NCBI GenBank assembly: GCA_003567095.1
Contig: PXAQ01000082.1
Location: 1 to 5,064 of the forward strand
Origin: Phycisphaerae bacterium
Lineage (GTDB): Bacteria; Planctomycetota; Phycisphaerae; Sedimentisphaerales; Anaerohalosphaeraceae
Direction: 5' to 3'
Length of the DNA stretch: 5,064 nucleotides
Positions 1 through 5,064 of this stretch are shown here, piece by piece. Every line of letters begins with the position of its first letter. Within the stretch, counting starts at the first letter, position 1. The notes under the pieces are model-generated. The model saw nothing but the letters and a program-made list of their open reading frames with translations, had not been told where the DNA came from and did not search any database. Made by a program: the position numbers and the translations under genes.

Positions 1-28
1 AGTATACCAAATAATTCGTCCGGGTGTT

Positions 29-66
29 AAAAAACATATCAAAAATGCCAAAAAAAATGCCAAAAA
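29..66. repeat. Phased A-tracts with a 12-bp near-tandem repeat
   Basis: Four runs of A lie at 29-34, 41-45, 50-57 and 62-66. Their centres are about 11.5, 10.5 and 10.5 bp apart, close to one helical turn, so the segment should be intrinsically curved. Two of the runs belong to a 12-bp repeat: AAAAATGCCAAAAA occurs at 41-54 and again at 53-66. The tract ends about 120 bp upstream of the proposed glgP -35 box. Curved DNA can aid promoter activity or bind nucleoid proteins, but that role here is inference. The rest of 1-171 shows no convincing gene. Confidence 0.5.
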
Positions 67-183
67 CAACGAAATATCCATATAAAAGCCGTTTTTACAG
101 GACTTCTTTGAAATTTTTTCTTAGTGCCGCACCCCATCCCAAATAACCAACGGGCTCTTTTGCGATGATATATGCGCGTTTGC

Positions 184-212
184 TTGACAGCGGCCCGACA
201 GACCGATAAAGT
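184..212 (+). promoter_or_regulatory. Probable sigma70-type promoter of glgP
   Basis: TTGACA at 184-189 is a perfect -35 box. It is followed after exactly 17 bp by TAAAGT (207-212), which matches the -10 consensus at four of six positions. Transcription would start near 219, giving a leader of about 45 nt before the glgP start codon. The -10 is imperfect, so moderate strength or help from an activator is possible. Confidence 0.5.
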
Positions 213-263
213 GGATCGCATTGATACGGCGCAGAGGCCAGCCTTTATTGCGGAGCCAAAATC

Positions 264-1952
264 ATGGACGAAAAAGATCGCAAAATCGCTTATTTTTCAA
301 TGGAAATCGGGCTGGAAGATGCCATGCCAACCTATAGCGGCGGGCTGGGGATTCTGGCCGGGGATACCATCTTTTCGGCGGCGGATTTTCGCATCCCGAT
401 GGTGGCCGTGTCCCTGTTGCACCGCAAGGGGTACTTTTATCAGCGTCTGGACAAAGACGGCAGCCAAATCGAAGAACCGGTCGTCTGGCGGCCAAACGAC
501 TTTGCTGTTCCCCTGCCCCAGCGAGCGAGCATCACCATTGAGGGCCGCCAGGTTCAGGTGCGCGCCTGGAGGTACGATGTGACCGGCGGAGGCGGTTTTG
601 TCGTGCCGGTCTTTTTTCTCGATACCGATCTGGAGGAAAACGCCGAGCAGGACCGCGCCCTGACCCACTACCTGTATGGTCTGGATAAACGCTACCGGCT
701 TTGCCAGGAAATCGTGTTGGGCATCGGCGGCGTCCGACTGCTGCGCGCGCTGGGCTACACCGCCCTGAACCGGTTTCATATGAACGAAGGCCACGCCAGC
801 CTGCTGACGCTGGAATTGCTGGATGAACAGTTGGCCGGCCAGGAAAACAAAGACATTACCGCCGAGGATATCGCGGCGGTGCGCAAACAATGCGTATTCA
901 CGACCCACACACCGGTCGCGGCCGGACACGATCGGTTCGACATGAAACTGGTCCGCGCCGTCCTCGGCCCGCATGAGGCCTTGACACTGGACGGGGTCTT
1001 TTGTTGCGACCAGACCCTGAATATGACATATTTGGCGCTGAACCTGAGCCATTATGTCAACGGCGTGGCCAAAAAGCACGGCGAAGTTTCCCAGAAAATG
1101 TTCGAGGGCTACAAAATTGACGCCATCACCAACGGCGTTCACAATCGCTGGGTCTGCCCCCCCATGCAATCGCTGTTTGACACGCACATCCCCGGCTGGC
1201 GCGACGATAATTTCAGCCTCCGTTATGCCCTGAGCATCCCCTGCCAAAAGGTTGTTGAGGCTCATAGACTCGCCAAACGCGAGTTAATCAACGACATCAA
1301 CCGCCAGACCAATCTCGGCTTTGATATGGACGTGTTGACATTGGGTTTCGCCCGGCGCGCCACGGCCTATAAACGCGGTGACCTGCTGCTTAGCCGTCCC
1401 GATGAACTTTCCCGGCTGGCCAAAGAAGCCGGCCGTTTGCAGATTGTCTACTCCGGCAAGGCCCATCCGCAGGACCACGAAGGCAAGACGCTGATAAAAC
1501 GCATCTTCGCTGCCTCACAAGAGTTAGGCGACGTGGTCAAAGTCGCCTATCTACCCAACTATGAAATGACCATCGCCCGCAAAATGGTCGCCGGCGTCGA
1601 TGTCTGGCTCAACACCCCGCAGCCGCCGATGGAGGCCTCCGGCACCAGCGGGATGAAGGCCGCCCTGAACGGCGTGCCCTCGCTGAGCGTGCTGGACGGC
1701 TGGTGGATTGAGGGCTGCATCGAAGATGCCACCGGATGGGCCATCGGTCAAAATCATCGCTACGGGCACGACAAGGTGGACCCGGCACGGGATGCCGATG
1801 ATTTGTATCGCAAACTCGAACACGTCATCAACCTGTTCTATAACGACCATCCCGCATTTTGCCAAGTGATGCAGCATTCGATCGCGCTGAACGGCTCTTT
1901 TTTCAATACCCAGCGCATGATGCAGCAATATGTCCTCAAGGCCTATTTTTAG
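264..1952 (+). CDS. glgP: Alpha-glucan (glycogen/maltodextrin) phosphorylase, short GT35 form
   Basis: The product (562 aa) is a PLP-dependent phosphorylase (EC 2.4.1.1). It removes terminal alpha-1,4-linked glucose from glycogen or maltodextrins with phosphate, releasing glucose-1-phosphate in the cytoplasm. Visible family blocks, in order, are FSMEIG (11-16), [11 protein letters not shown] (24-34), MNEGH (173-177), [13 protein letters not shown] (213-225), the conserved GVHN (291-294), RRATAYKR (364-371, equivalent to the basic phosphate-site segment KRxHEYKRQ of classical phosphorylases), [11 protein letters not shown] (398-408) and [16 protein letters not shown] (450-465). Lys465 is the expected Schiff-base lysine for PLP. 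This pattern fits the alpha-glucan phosphorylase branch typified by Thermus and Thermotoga rather than the ~800-aa MalP/muscle branch. Many members of that branch carry an extra N-terminal domain (DUF3417) before the FSMEIG block. It is absent here, and the start is well fixed by GGAG at 252-255, 8 nt before the ATG. No in-frame upstream start exists close by. No other glycogen gene is visible, so its physiological partner genes are unknown. Confidence 0.95.
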   Translation: MDEKDRKIAYFSMEIGLEDAMPTYSGGLGILAGDTIFSAADFRIPMVAVSLLHRKGYFYQRLDKDGSQIEEPVVWRPNDFAVPLPQRASITIEGRQVQVRAWRYDVTGGGGFVVPVFFLDTDLEENAEQDRALTHYLYGLDKRYRLCQEIVLGIGGVRLLRALGYTALNRFHMNEGHASLLTLELLDEQLAGQENKDITAEDIAAVRKQCVFTTHTPVAAGHDRFDMKLVRAVLGPHEALTLDGVFCCDQTLNMTYLALNLSHYVNGVAKKHGEVSQKMFEGYKIDAITNGVHNRWVCPPMQSLFDTHIPGWRDDNFSLRYALSIPCQKVVEAHRLAKRELINDINRQTNLGFDMDVLTLGFARRATAYKRGDLLLSRPDELSRLAKEAGRLQIVYSGKAHPQDHEGKTLIKRIFAASQELGDVVKVAYLPNYEMTIARKMVAGVDVWLNTPQPPMEASGTSGMKAALNGVPSLSVLDGWWIEGCIEDATGWAIGQNHRYGHDKVDPARDADDLYRKLEHVINLFYNDHPAFCQVMQHSIALNGSFFNTQRMMQQYVLKAYF

Positions 1953-1957
1953 CCCCT

Positions 1958-1980
1958 GAGGCGGCATTAAAAGCCTTTTT
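1958..1980 (+). terminator. Weak candidate Rho-independent terminator after glgP
   Basis: Six bases after the glgP stop, GAGGC (1958-1962) can pair with GCCTT (1973-1977), including one G-U pair, across a 10-base loop. The pairing runs directly into a T run ending at 1980. The stem is short, so this may be only a weak terminator or a coincidence. Confidence 0.3.
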
Positions 1981-2069
1981 CGTGCACCTTCAAAACCACC
2001 GCCAAATTGCTGATAAAATTAAAACATTGTCCGCAAATCATCGGGTTTGGTTTTTCCGGCACTATTTTC

Positions 2070-2097
2070 TTGATAAAAACGGCAAAGTTTCTATAAT
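2070..2097 (+). promoter_or_regulatory. Strong sigma70-type promoter of tRNA-Leu
   Basis: TTGATA (2070-2075, five of six consensus positions) is separated by 16 bp from a perfect TATAAT (2092-2097). Initiation near 2104 would leave a 5' precursor leader of about 42 nt, to be removed by RNase P at the mature 5' end at 2146. The surrounding DNA is AT-rich, which should help melting. Confidence 0.75.
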
Positions 2098-2145
2098 CCC
2101 TTTCTGGAATTTTCGGAACCAAAAACCGTCATACTGCGTAAATGT

Positions 2146-2228
2146 GGCCGAGTGGCGGAATGGCAGACGCTGGGGACTTAAAATCCCCTGCCCGACAGGG
2201 CGTGTGGGTTCGACTCCCACCTCGGCTA
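2146..2228 (+). tRNA. tRNA-Leu, anticodon UAA
   Basis: All tRNA arms can be drawn by hand. The acceptor stem pairs GGCCGAG (2146-2152) with CTCGGCT (2221-2227), with a G-U at the first pair. The D stem GCG/CGC closes the usual Leu-type loop (GGAATGGCAGA). The anticodon stem GGGGA/TCCCC (2172-2176 with 2184-2188) carries loop CTTAAAA, with anticodon TAA at 2179-2181. The long class II variable arm folds as GCCC-GACA-GGGC (2190-2201). The T stem GTGGG/CCCAC (2204-2208 with 2216-2220) has loop TTCGACT. The discriminator is A at 2228, as expected for leucine. The 3' CCA is not encoded (AAT follows the stem), so it must be added by CCA-adding enzyme. It decodes UUA, and UUG by wobble. A T5 run at 2233-2237 follows but has no separate hairpin. 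Confidence 0.97.
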
Positions 2229-2255
2229 ATGGGTTTTTGCACAATATCATCGTTT

Positions 2256-2277
2256 TAGCAAAATTCATAGCAAAATT
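2256..2277. repeat. Short direct repeat TAGCAAAATT x2
   Basis: TAGCAAAATT occurs at 2256-2265 and again at 2268-2277, separated by CA, giving a 12-bp period. It lies 28 bp downstream of the tRNA gene. I see no function. It could be slippage in AT-rich DNA. Confidence 0.6.
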
Positions 2278-2301
2278 ATATTGCTTCCAATTCTATCTTC
2301 G

Positions 2302-2356
2302 GGCCTGCTGAATAAGTTACCCATTTGCTATTTTCTGTGACCGTTCGATTCAGGCC
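2302..2356. repeat. Imperfect inverted repeat in the spacer after the tRNA
   Basis: GGCCTG-CTG-AAT (2302-2313) is complementary to ATTCAGGCC (2348-2356): nine base pairs with a three-base CTG bulge in the left arm and a 34-base loop. Neither side is followed by a T run, so it does not look like an intrinsic terminator. The rest of 2229-2426 shows no convincing gene on either strand. Short open frames there have no ribosome binding site or recognisable protein. Confidence 0.4.
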
Positions 2357-2426
2357 GCAGTTGCTCGGTCAACCAGAACCGCATTGTCCAGTGTCCACTT
2401 CCCGTTTAGCACCACACTTATGCCTC

Positions 2427-2450
2427 AAAAAACTCCCTGCCGAAGGCAGG
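2427..2450 (-). terminator. Rho-independent terminator, minus strand
   Basis: On the minus strand a perfect 6-bp GC-rich stem, CCTGCC with GGCAGG (2450-2445 with 2441-2436), closes a TTC loop. It is followed after three bases by six T residues (2432-2427). On the plus strand the hairpin has no T run after it, so its polarity is minus. It implies a transcript coming from the right, although no protein gene is on that strand. Confidence 0.6.
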
Positions 2451-2668
2451 TATACTCACTCAACCGGAAAGGCAATTTGTCCAATTACGGCTGAACCAGT
2501 ACAACACTAAGCCGAAGGCATTCCGAAGACGTCTTTGGAGACGGTGAAATGAGCGAGTAAAAGCACTGTCATCATCACCACGCCCTCTAAGGGGTTCAAT
2601 TGCGCTTTGGGAATCGTGAAATTTTTGAACGTAATTTTGCAAGAATACAGGAAATTCGCGTTAAAGCC
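2427..2668 (-). ncRNA. Candidate structured small RNA, unknown family
   Basis: Read on the minus strand, this interval has the parts of a small RNA gene. From 5' to 3' it holds a hairpin pairing GUUCAA with UUGAAC (2630-2625 with 2599-2594) and a small hairpin CCCU-UAG-AGGG (2593-2583). Next comes a closing stem in which UACUCGCUCA (2559-2550) pairs with UGAGUGAGUA (2462-2453) over ten consecutive pairs. That stem continues, across a UUUC bulge, as ACCG with CGGU (2545-2542 with 2466-2463). Inside it is a hairpin CGGCU/AGCCG (2514-2510 with 2492-2488). An intrinsic terminator ends the unit. One closing pair is G-U on this strand but would be A-C on the other, which supports minus-strand transcription. 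GCCTTCGGC-type hairpin sequence occurs twice (2511-2520 and 2439-2448 share ten bases). A promoter candidate at 2703-2675 sets the 5' end near 2668, so the transcript would be about 240 nt. I do not recognise 6S, SRP, tmRNA or RNase P signatures. An open frame of about 60 codons overlaps it on the same strand (2642-2460) but has no family match that I know, so a coding or dual-function RNA is not excluded. Confidence 0.45.
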
Positions 2669-2725
2669 CACGAAACTAAACATCTTTTACGACACGCTGA
2701 CAAATTTTTGCTATCGTTAAAGCCC
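2659..2725. repeat. 11-bp direct repeat CGTTAAAGCCC flanking divergent promoters
   Basis: CGTTAAAGCCC is found exactly at 2659-2669 and 2715-2725, 56 bp apart. The right copy lies between the -35 boxes of the two divergent promoter candidates, two bases before the plus-strand one. The left copy covers the predicted start point of the minus-strand transcript. That placement would suit a pair of operators for one regulator, but this is inference; no protein is known to bind it. Confidence 0.5.
2675..2703 (-). promoter_or_regulatory. Candidate promoter of the minus-strand small RNA
   Basis: On the minus strand TTGTCA (2703-2698, five of six -35 positions) is followed after exactly 17 bp by TTTAGT (2680-2675, four of six -10 positions). 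Initiation would fall near 2668. The match is moderate. Its value comes from its position ahead of the structured RNA and terminator. Confidence 0.4.
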
Positions 2726-2727
2726 GC

Positions 2728-2756
2728 TTGCAAGTCAAGAGCATTTTTGGTATCAT
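2728..2756 (+). promoter_or_regulatory. Candidate promoter of the TPR protein / pseudouridine synthase operon
   Basis: TTGCAA (2728-2733, four of six -35 positions) and TATCAT (2751-2756, five of six -10 positions) are separated by exactly 17 bp. Transcription from about 2763 would give a 100-nt leader before the ATG at 2863. The -35 sits in the palindrome CTTGCAAG and is back-to-back with the minus-strand promoter candidate, 24 bp away. Confidence 0.45.
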
Positions 2757-2862
2757 TGTCGGTTTATCATGATCCTTTGAGCGACTGAAGCGTAACCTAA
2801 TCAATACATAAATGCCGGTAAGGGCCGGTGGAAAATGAAAAAAACCTGAAACGGAGATCATA

Positions 2863-3726
2863 ATGGACTCGAAACATCGCCATGAGCTGAAGACAAACGA
2901 ACTGGCCGACTGGCTGGGCCACTTTCCGGAGTTTTGCAAGCGGAATCTGAGCACGATTATCGGTGTCGCACTGATCATTATCGGACTGGTGACCTGGCCG
3001 ATGCTGACGCGGATGCGCCAAGAGCGCGAAATGGCCCGCTCCGCGGCTGTGACCGAATCGATCCAGAATCTTGATCAGCAGATGTTTAGGGTGCTGCAGG
3101 CCGCCCAACAAGACCAACAGACGCGCCAACAGGCGACCGAGGCCCTGCTGGCCAGCGCCGGCGATCTGCTCAATCAGGCTGACGAAGCGGCCAACAACGA
3201 CTTGGCGGCCCTGGCACGCATCAAAGCCGCACAGGCGATGCGTACCGAACTGCATATGCGTCCCGAAATTATCGATGTCGACCAGCTTCATGCCCGTATC
3301 GATCAGGCGCAGAAGGCCTACGAAAAAGCGCTCGATGCGGCCACCACCCCGACGCTTCGGGCGATGGCCAAGATCGGGCTAGCCCTGTGCGCCGAAGAAC
3401 GCGGCCAGCGCGACGCGGCGGCCCAGCACTATCGAGACATCATCGACACGCCCGACTTTGCCGCGACGATGTTCCCGGCCAAGGCGCAGCAGCGGCTTGA
3501 GGCGCTGGACGAAAACCTGGAGGCCTTCGTCTTTGCCCCCGCCCCGGAGCCGCTGCCGGATGAATCGCGTATGCCGGAGATGTTTGATCCCGATCTGTTT
3601 GAATCTGACCCCGCAGGCGTCTTTCGGACACCGCCAACACTGGATGAGCCGTCACCGGTCGAACCGGAGACACTGCCGGACTCGGTTCCTGACCTGCTGC
3701 CCGAAGGCAATCAGGCCATTGAGTAA
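2863..3726 (+). CDS. Single-pass membrane protein with TPR-like helical domain, unknown function
   Basis: The product has 287 residues and three visible parts. Residues 1-28 are a charged cytoplasmic head (HRHELKTNELADWL, then basic CKRN). Residues 29-48 are one hydrophobic helix (IIGVALIIIGLVTWPML) followed by RMRQERE. Under the positive-inside rule the orientation is not decisive, because basic residues lie on both sides. Residues 50-220 are almost all helical, rich in Gln, Ala and Glu, with a TPR-like segment around 145-215 (AQKAYEKALDAA, then AKIGLALCAEERGQRDAAAQHYRDII). Residues 221-287 are a Pro/Asp/Glu-rich, probably disordered acidic tail with repeated LPD/LPE steps. The arrangement of N-terminal helix plus TPR domain recalls YfgM-like proteins, which act beside the Sec translocon in gammaproteobacteria, but the resemblance is architectural only. 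I infer an envelope or assembly scaffold role at most. The start is fixed by GGAG at 2853-2856, 6 nt before the ATG. The RluA-family gene follows 24 bases after the stop, so the two are probably one operon. Confidence 0.85.
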   Translation: MDSKHRHELKTNELADWLGHFPEFCKRNLSTIIGVALIIIGLVTWPMLTRMRQEREMARSAAVTESIQNLDQQMFRVLQAAQQDQQTRQQATEALLASAGDLLNQADEAANNDLAALARIKAAQAMRTELHMRPEIIDVDQLHARIDQAQKAYEKALDAATTPTLRAMAKIGLALCAEERGQRDAAAQHYRDIIDTPDFAATMFPAKAQQRLEALDENLEAFVFAPAPEPLPDESRMPEMFDPDLFESDPAGVFRTPPTLDEPSPVEPETLPDSVPDLLPEGNQAIE

Positions 3727-3750
3727 CGCGACCGGATTGTTGATAGCGCT

Positions 3751-4827
3751 ATGATGGCCGCCCCCGATTCGCCGCAGCCCGACGCCGCCGATGTGCCCCC
3801 GAACGACACAGACGCAATCGACGAACTGGCCGGTAGCGATCCGGACAACGGCGACGAGCTGGCTGGCCGGCCGCTGTGTTTTCGCGTCGGGACAAATCTC
3901 AAACATCGCCGCTTGGACAAATATCTGACCGGGCGTTTCAGCCAGTTCAGCCGAACCCGCCTGCAAAAGCTGATCGTCGAGCAGGGCGTCAACGTCAACG
4001 GCCGCCCCGCCAAGCCCGGCTGCAAACTCAATCCCGGCGATCAGATCGACCTGATCCTGCCGCCGCGCGAAACGCGCGAGCTGACGCCGGAAGATATCCC
4101 GCTGGACATTCTCTACGAAGACGAACAGATGGTCGTGCTCAACAAGCAGGCCAATCTGATTGTCCATCCGGCACGCGGCTACAAAAACGGCACACTCGTC
4201 AATGGGCTGGTCCATCATTTCCAACAGCTCTCTTCCGGCAGCGACGAGATGCGCCCCGGCATCGTCCATCGGCTCGACCGCAACACCACCGGCTGCCTGG
4301 CGGTGGCCAAGACCGACACCGCCCACTGGAAGCTGAGCCGCCAGTTTGCCGAGCGCACCGTCAAGAAAACCTATATCGCCATCGTCCACGGCACACCGGA
4401 GCTGACCGCCGACTGCATCGACCAGCCGCTCGGCGTCCATCCGCATGTCCGCGAAAAATACGCCGTCCGTCATGACAGCGGCAAAGCGTCCGTGACCTTT
4501 TATGAAGTGCTCGAAGCCTTTCGCGGCTATGCGCTGGTCAAGCTGGACCTGAAAACCGGCCGCACCCACCAGATTCGCGTGCACCTGGCCTGGCTCAAGC
4601 ACCCCGTCGTCGCCGATGATATGTACGGCGGAAAAACCGTCTATCCCTGGCAGATCGAAGACCGCCCCGCCGGGCCCGAAGAGCCGCTGATGGCCCGCTG
4701 CGCCCTGCACGCCTGGCGGCTGGAACTGACCCACCCGACCACAGACCAACGGATGCACTTCGAGGCCCCCCTGCCCGACGACATGCAAACCCTCCTCGAC
4801 GCATTGCGAAAGTGCCGAAAACCATAG
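3751..4827 (+). CDS. RluA-family rRNA pseudouridine synthase (RluD-like)
   Basis: The product (358 aa) converts specific uridines in RNA, most probably in 23S rRNA, to pseudouridine. An acidic, low-complexity head (1-40) precedes an S4 RNA-binding domain (about 51-103: RRLDKYLTGRFSQFSRTRLQKL, then VNVNGRPAKPGCKLNPGDQIDL). The catalytic domain follows, with the opening block LYEDEQMVVLNKQANLIVHP (121-140). The signature HRLDRNTTG (173-181) contains the catalytic aspartate Asp176. KKTYIAIVHG (205-214) and GRTHQIRVHLAWLKHP (270-285) are also typical. Family members usually have HRLDxxTSG; here Thr replaces Ser in TTG, a conservative change. S4-bearing relatives include RluC and RluD of Escherichia coli; the exact target uridines cannot be read from sequence. 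The ATG at 3751 is followed at once by a second ATG, and no clear Shine-Dalgarno precedes either. Expression may therefore depend on translational coupling to the TPR protein gene ending at 3726. A later start within the acidic head is possible. Its stop is 5 bases before the next promoter, so it probably ends the operon. Confidence 0.95.
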   Translation: MMAAPDSPQPDAADVPPNDTDAIDELAGSDPDNGDELAGRPLCFRVGTNLKHRRLDKYLTGRFSQFSRTRLQKLIVEQGVNVNGRPAKPGCKLNPGDQIDLILPPRETRELTPEDIPLDILYEDEQMVVLNKQANLIVHPARGYKNGTLVNGLVHHFQQLSSGSDEMRPGIVHRLDRNTTGCLAVAKTDTAHWKLSRQFAERTVKKTYIAIVHGTPELTADCIDQPLGVHPHVREKYAVRHDSGKASVTFYEVLEAFRGYALVKLDLKTGRTHQIRVHLAWLKHPVVADDMYGGKTVYPWQIEDRPAGPEEPLMARCALHAWRLELTHPTTDQRMHFEAPLPDDMQTLLDALRKCRKP

Positions 4828-4831
4828 GCGT

Positions 4832-4860
4832 TTGACAGGCAGCCCTCACACCGCTACAAT
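4832..4860 (+). promoter_or_regulatory. Near-consensus sigma70 promoter of the nitroreductase gene
   Basis: A perfect TTGACA (4832-4837) is followed after exactly 17 bp by TACAAT (4855-4860), five of six -10 positions. Initiation near 4867 leaves a leader of about 57 nt. A second TACAAT at 4862-4867 is too far (24 bp) from the -35 to be used with it. The promoter begins 5 bases after the pseudouridine synthase stop, so the nitroreductase gene can be expressed independently of that operon. Confidence 0.8.
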
Positions 4861-4923
4861 GTACAATCGGTGGCATAAAATTACGTATCGAACCGCTTTT
4901 ACTTGAAATTTGAAGGATTAGCG

Positions 4924-5064
4924 ATGACGGCAGAAAATACTATGATGACCCTTTTGCGTCAGCGGCGAAGTGTGCGGGCCTATGAGCCGCGTCCGATTGA
5001 GCCGGAAAAGGTTGACCTGCTCAAGGAAGCGGTGCTGCGCAGTCCGTCCTCGCGGAATCTGGAC
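4924..5064 (+). CDS. Nitroreductase-family flavoprotein, N-terminal part only
   Basis: Only the first 47 codons lie in the window; the gene continues past its right edge. The translation contains LLRQRRSVRAYEPRPI (10-25) and RSPSSRNLD (39-47). The first is the basic RRSVRxY motif that binds the FMN phosphate in nitroreductases, and the second corresponds to the APSSRNLQPW-type segment of the same family. Such enzymes are usually FMN-dependent NAD(P)H oxidoreductases that reduce nitro compounds, quinones or related substrates; the natural substrate cannot be told from this fragment. The start is supported by GAAGGA at 4912-4917, 6 nt before the ATG. A pair of in-frame ATGs at 4942 lacks a comparable ribosome binding site. 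The gene has its own strong promoter and is therefore probably not part of the upstream operon. Confidence 0.88.
   Translation, partial: MTAENTMMTLLRQRRSVRAYEPRPIEPEKVDLLKEAVLRSPSSRNLD

Noticed and set aside
151..197. Inverted repeat CGGGC (151-155) / GCCCG (193-197) around the glgP -35 box
   Set aside because: Five base pairs over a 37-base gap is within chance expectation. It could be an operator but has no supporting signal.
297..1265. Long minus-strand open frame (322 codons) opposite glgP
   Set aside because: It is a shadow of a strongly supported coding gene in GC-rich DNA. It lacks recognisable domains, and the plus-strand frame has clear catalytic motifs.
1859..2311. Open frame running from the glgP end across the spacer and the tRNA gene
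   Set aside because: It reads through a well-formed tRNA-Leu gene and its promoter, which excludes it as a protein gene.
2301..2322. Possible insertion-sequence end (GGGCCTGCTGAATAAG-like)
   Set aside because: It resembles some IS termini, but no inverted copy exists in the rest of the gap and there is no transposase gene. It is explained by the local inverted repeat.
2460..2642. Minus-strand frame of 60 codons considered as a transposase remnant
   Set aside because: The translation has an Arg/Phe-rich stretch loosely like transposase C-termini, but no DDE or other signature can be identified. I found no matching terminal inverted repeats or target duplication. The same bases are better explained by RNA structure.
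2229..2862. CRISPR array, tmRNA, SRP RNA or RNase P RNA in the long gap
   Set aside because: There are no regularly spaced repeats, and the conserved cores of these RNAs that I know are absent on both strands.
3876..4475. Second plus-strand frame (199 codons) inside the pseudouridine synthase gene
   Set aside because: Its Arg/Gln/Pro-rich translation is typical of an out-of-frame reading of GC-rich coding DNA; there is no ribosome binding site or motif.
3652..4788. Minus-strand open frame of 378 codons opposite the pseudouridine synthase gene
   Set aside because: It is longer than the real gene but shows no family motifs and a low-complexity Gly/Ala/Val composition typical of antisense frames. 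The plus strand has the S4 domain and HRLD signature.

Overview
The window looks like bacterial chromosome. The genes are GC-rich and separated by clearly AT-richer spacers. I suggest a planctomycete, most likely of the class Phycisphaerae. This is an inference from memory of family resemblance: a short GT35 glucan phosphorylase, and a membrane-anchored helical-repeat protein beginning with a charged HRHELKTNELADWL stretch next to an RluA-type pseudouridine synthase. No marker gene in the window proves it.

Layout, left to right. Positions 1-263 are a non-coding leader with helically phased A-tracts and a sigma70-like promoter. A complete alpha-glucan phosphorylase gene (glgP, 264-1952, +) follows, apparently as a single-gene unit. 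A strong promoter (2070-2097) then drives tRNA-Leu(UAA) at 2146-2228. Positions 2229-2862 form a 634-base gap without a convincing protein gene. The gap is not featureless: its centre reads well as a minus-strand structured RNA of roughly 240 nt with its own promoter, a long closing stem and an intrinsic terminator. A divergent plus-strand promoter starts the next operon. That operon is a single-pass membrane protein with a TPR-like helical domain (2863-3726) followed after 24 bases by an RluA-family rRNA pseudouridine synthase (3751-4827). Five bases after that stop lies a near-consensus promoter for a nitroreductase-family gene (4924 onward), which is cut by the window edge.

The protein genes are mostly housekeeping: glycogen or maltodextrin phosphorolysis, rRNA modification and a flavoenzyme. 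They do not form an obvious shared pathway. The tRNA serves UUA/UUG decoding.

The most interesting part is the 2427-2756 interval. A base pair in the closing stem is an A-C mismatch if the plus strand is transcribed but a G-U wobble if the minus strand is. The terminator has the same polarity. An 11-bp direct repeat is placed around the two divergent promoters. Together these suggest an undescribed small RNA divergently transcribed from the TPR protein/pseudouridine synthase operon. I could not match it to any RNA family I know.
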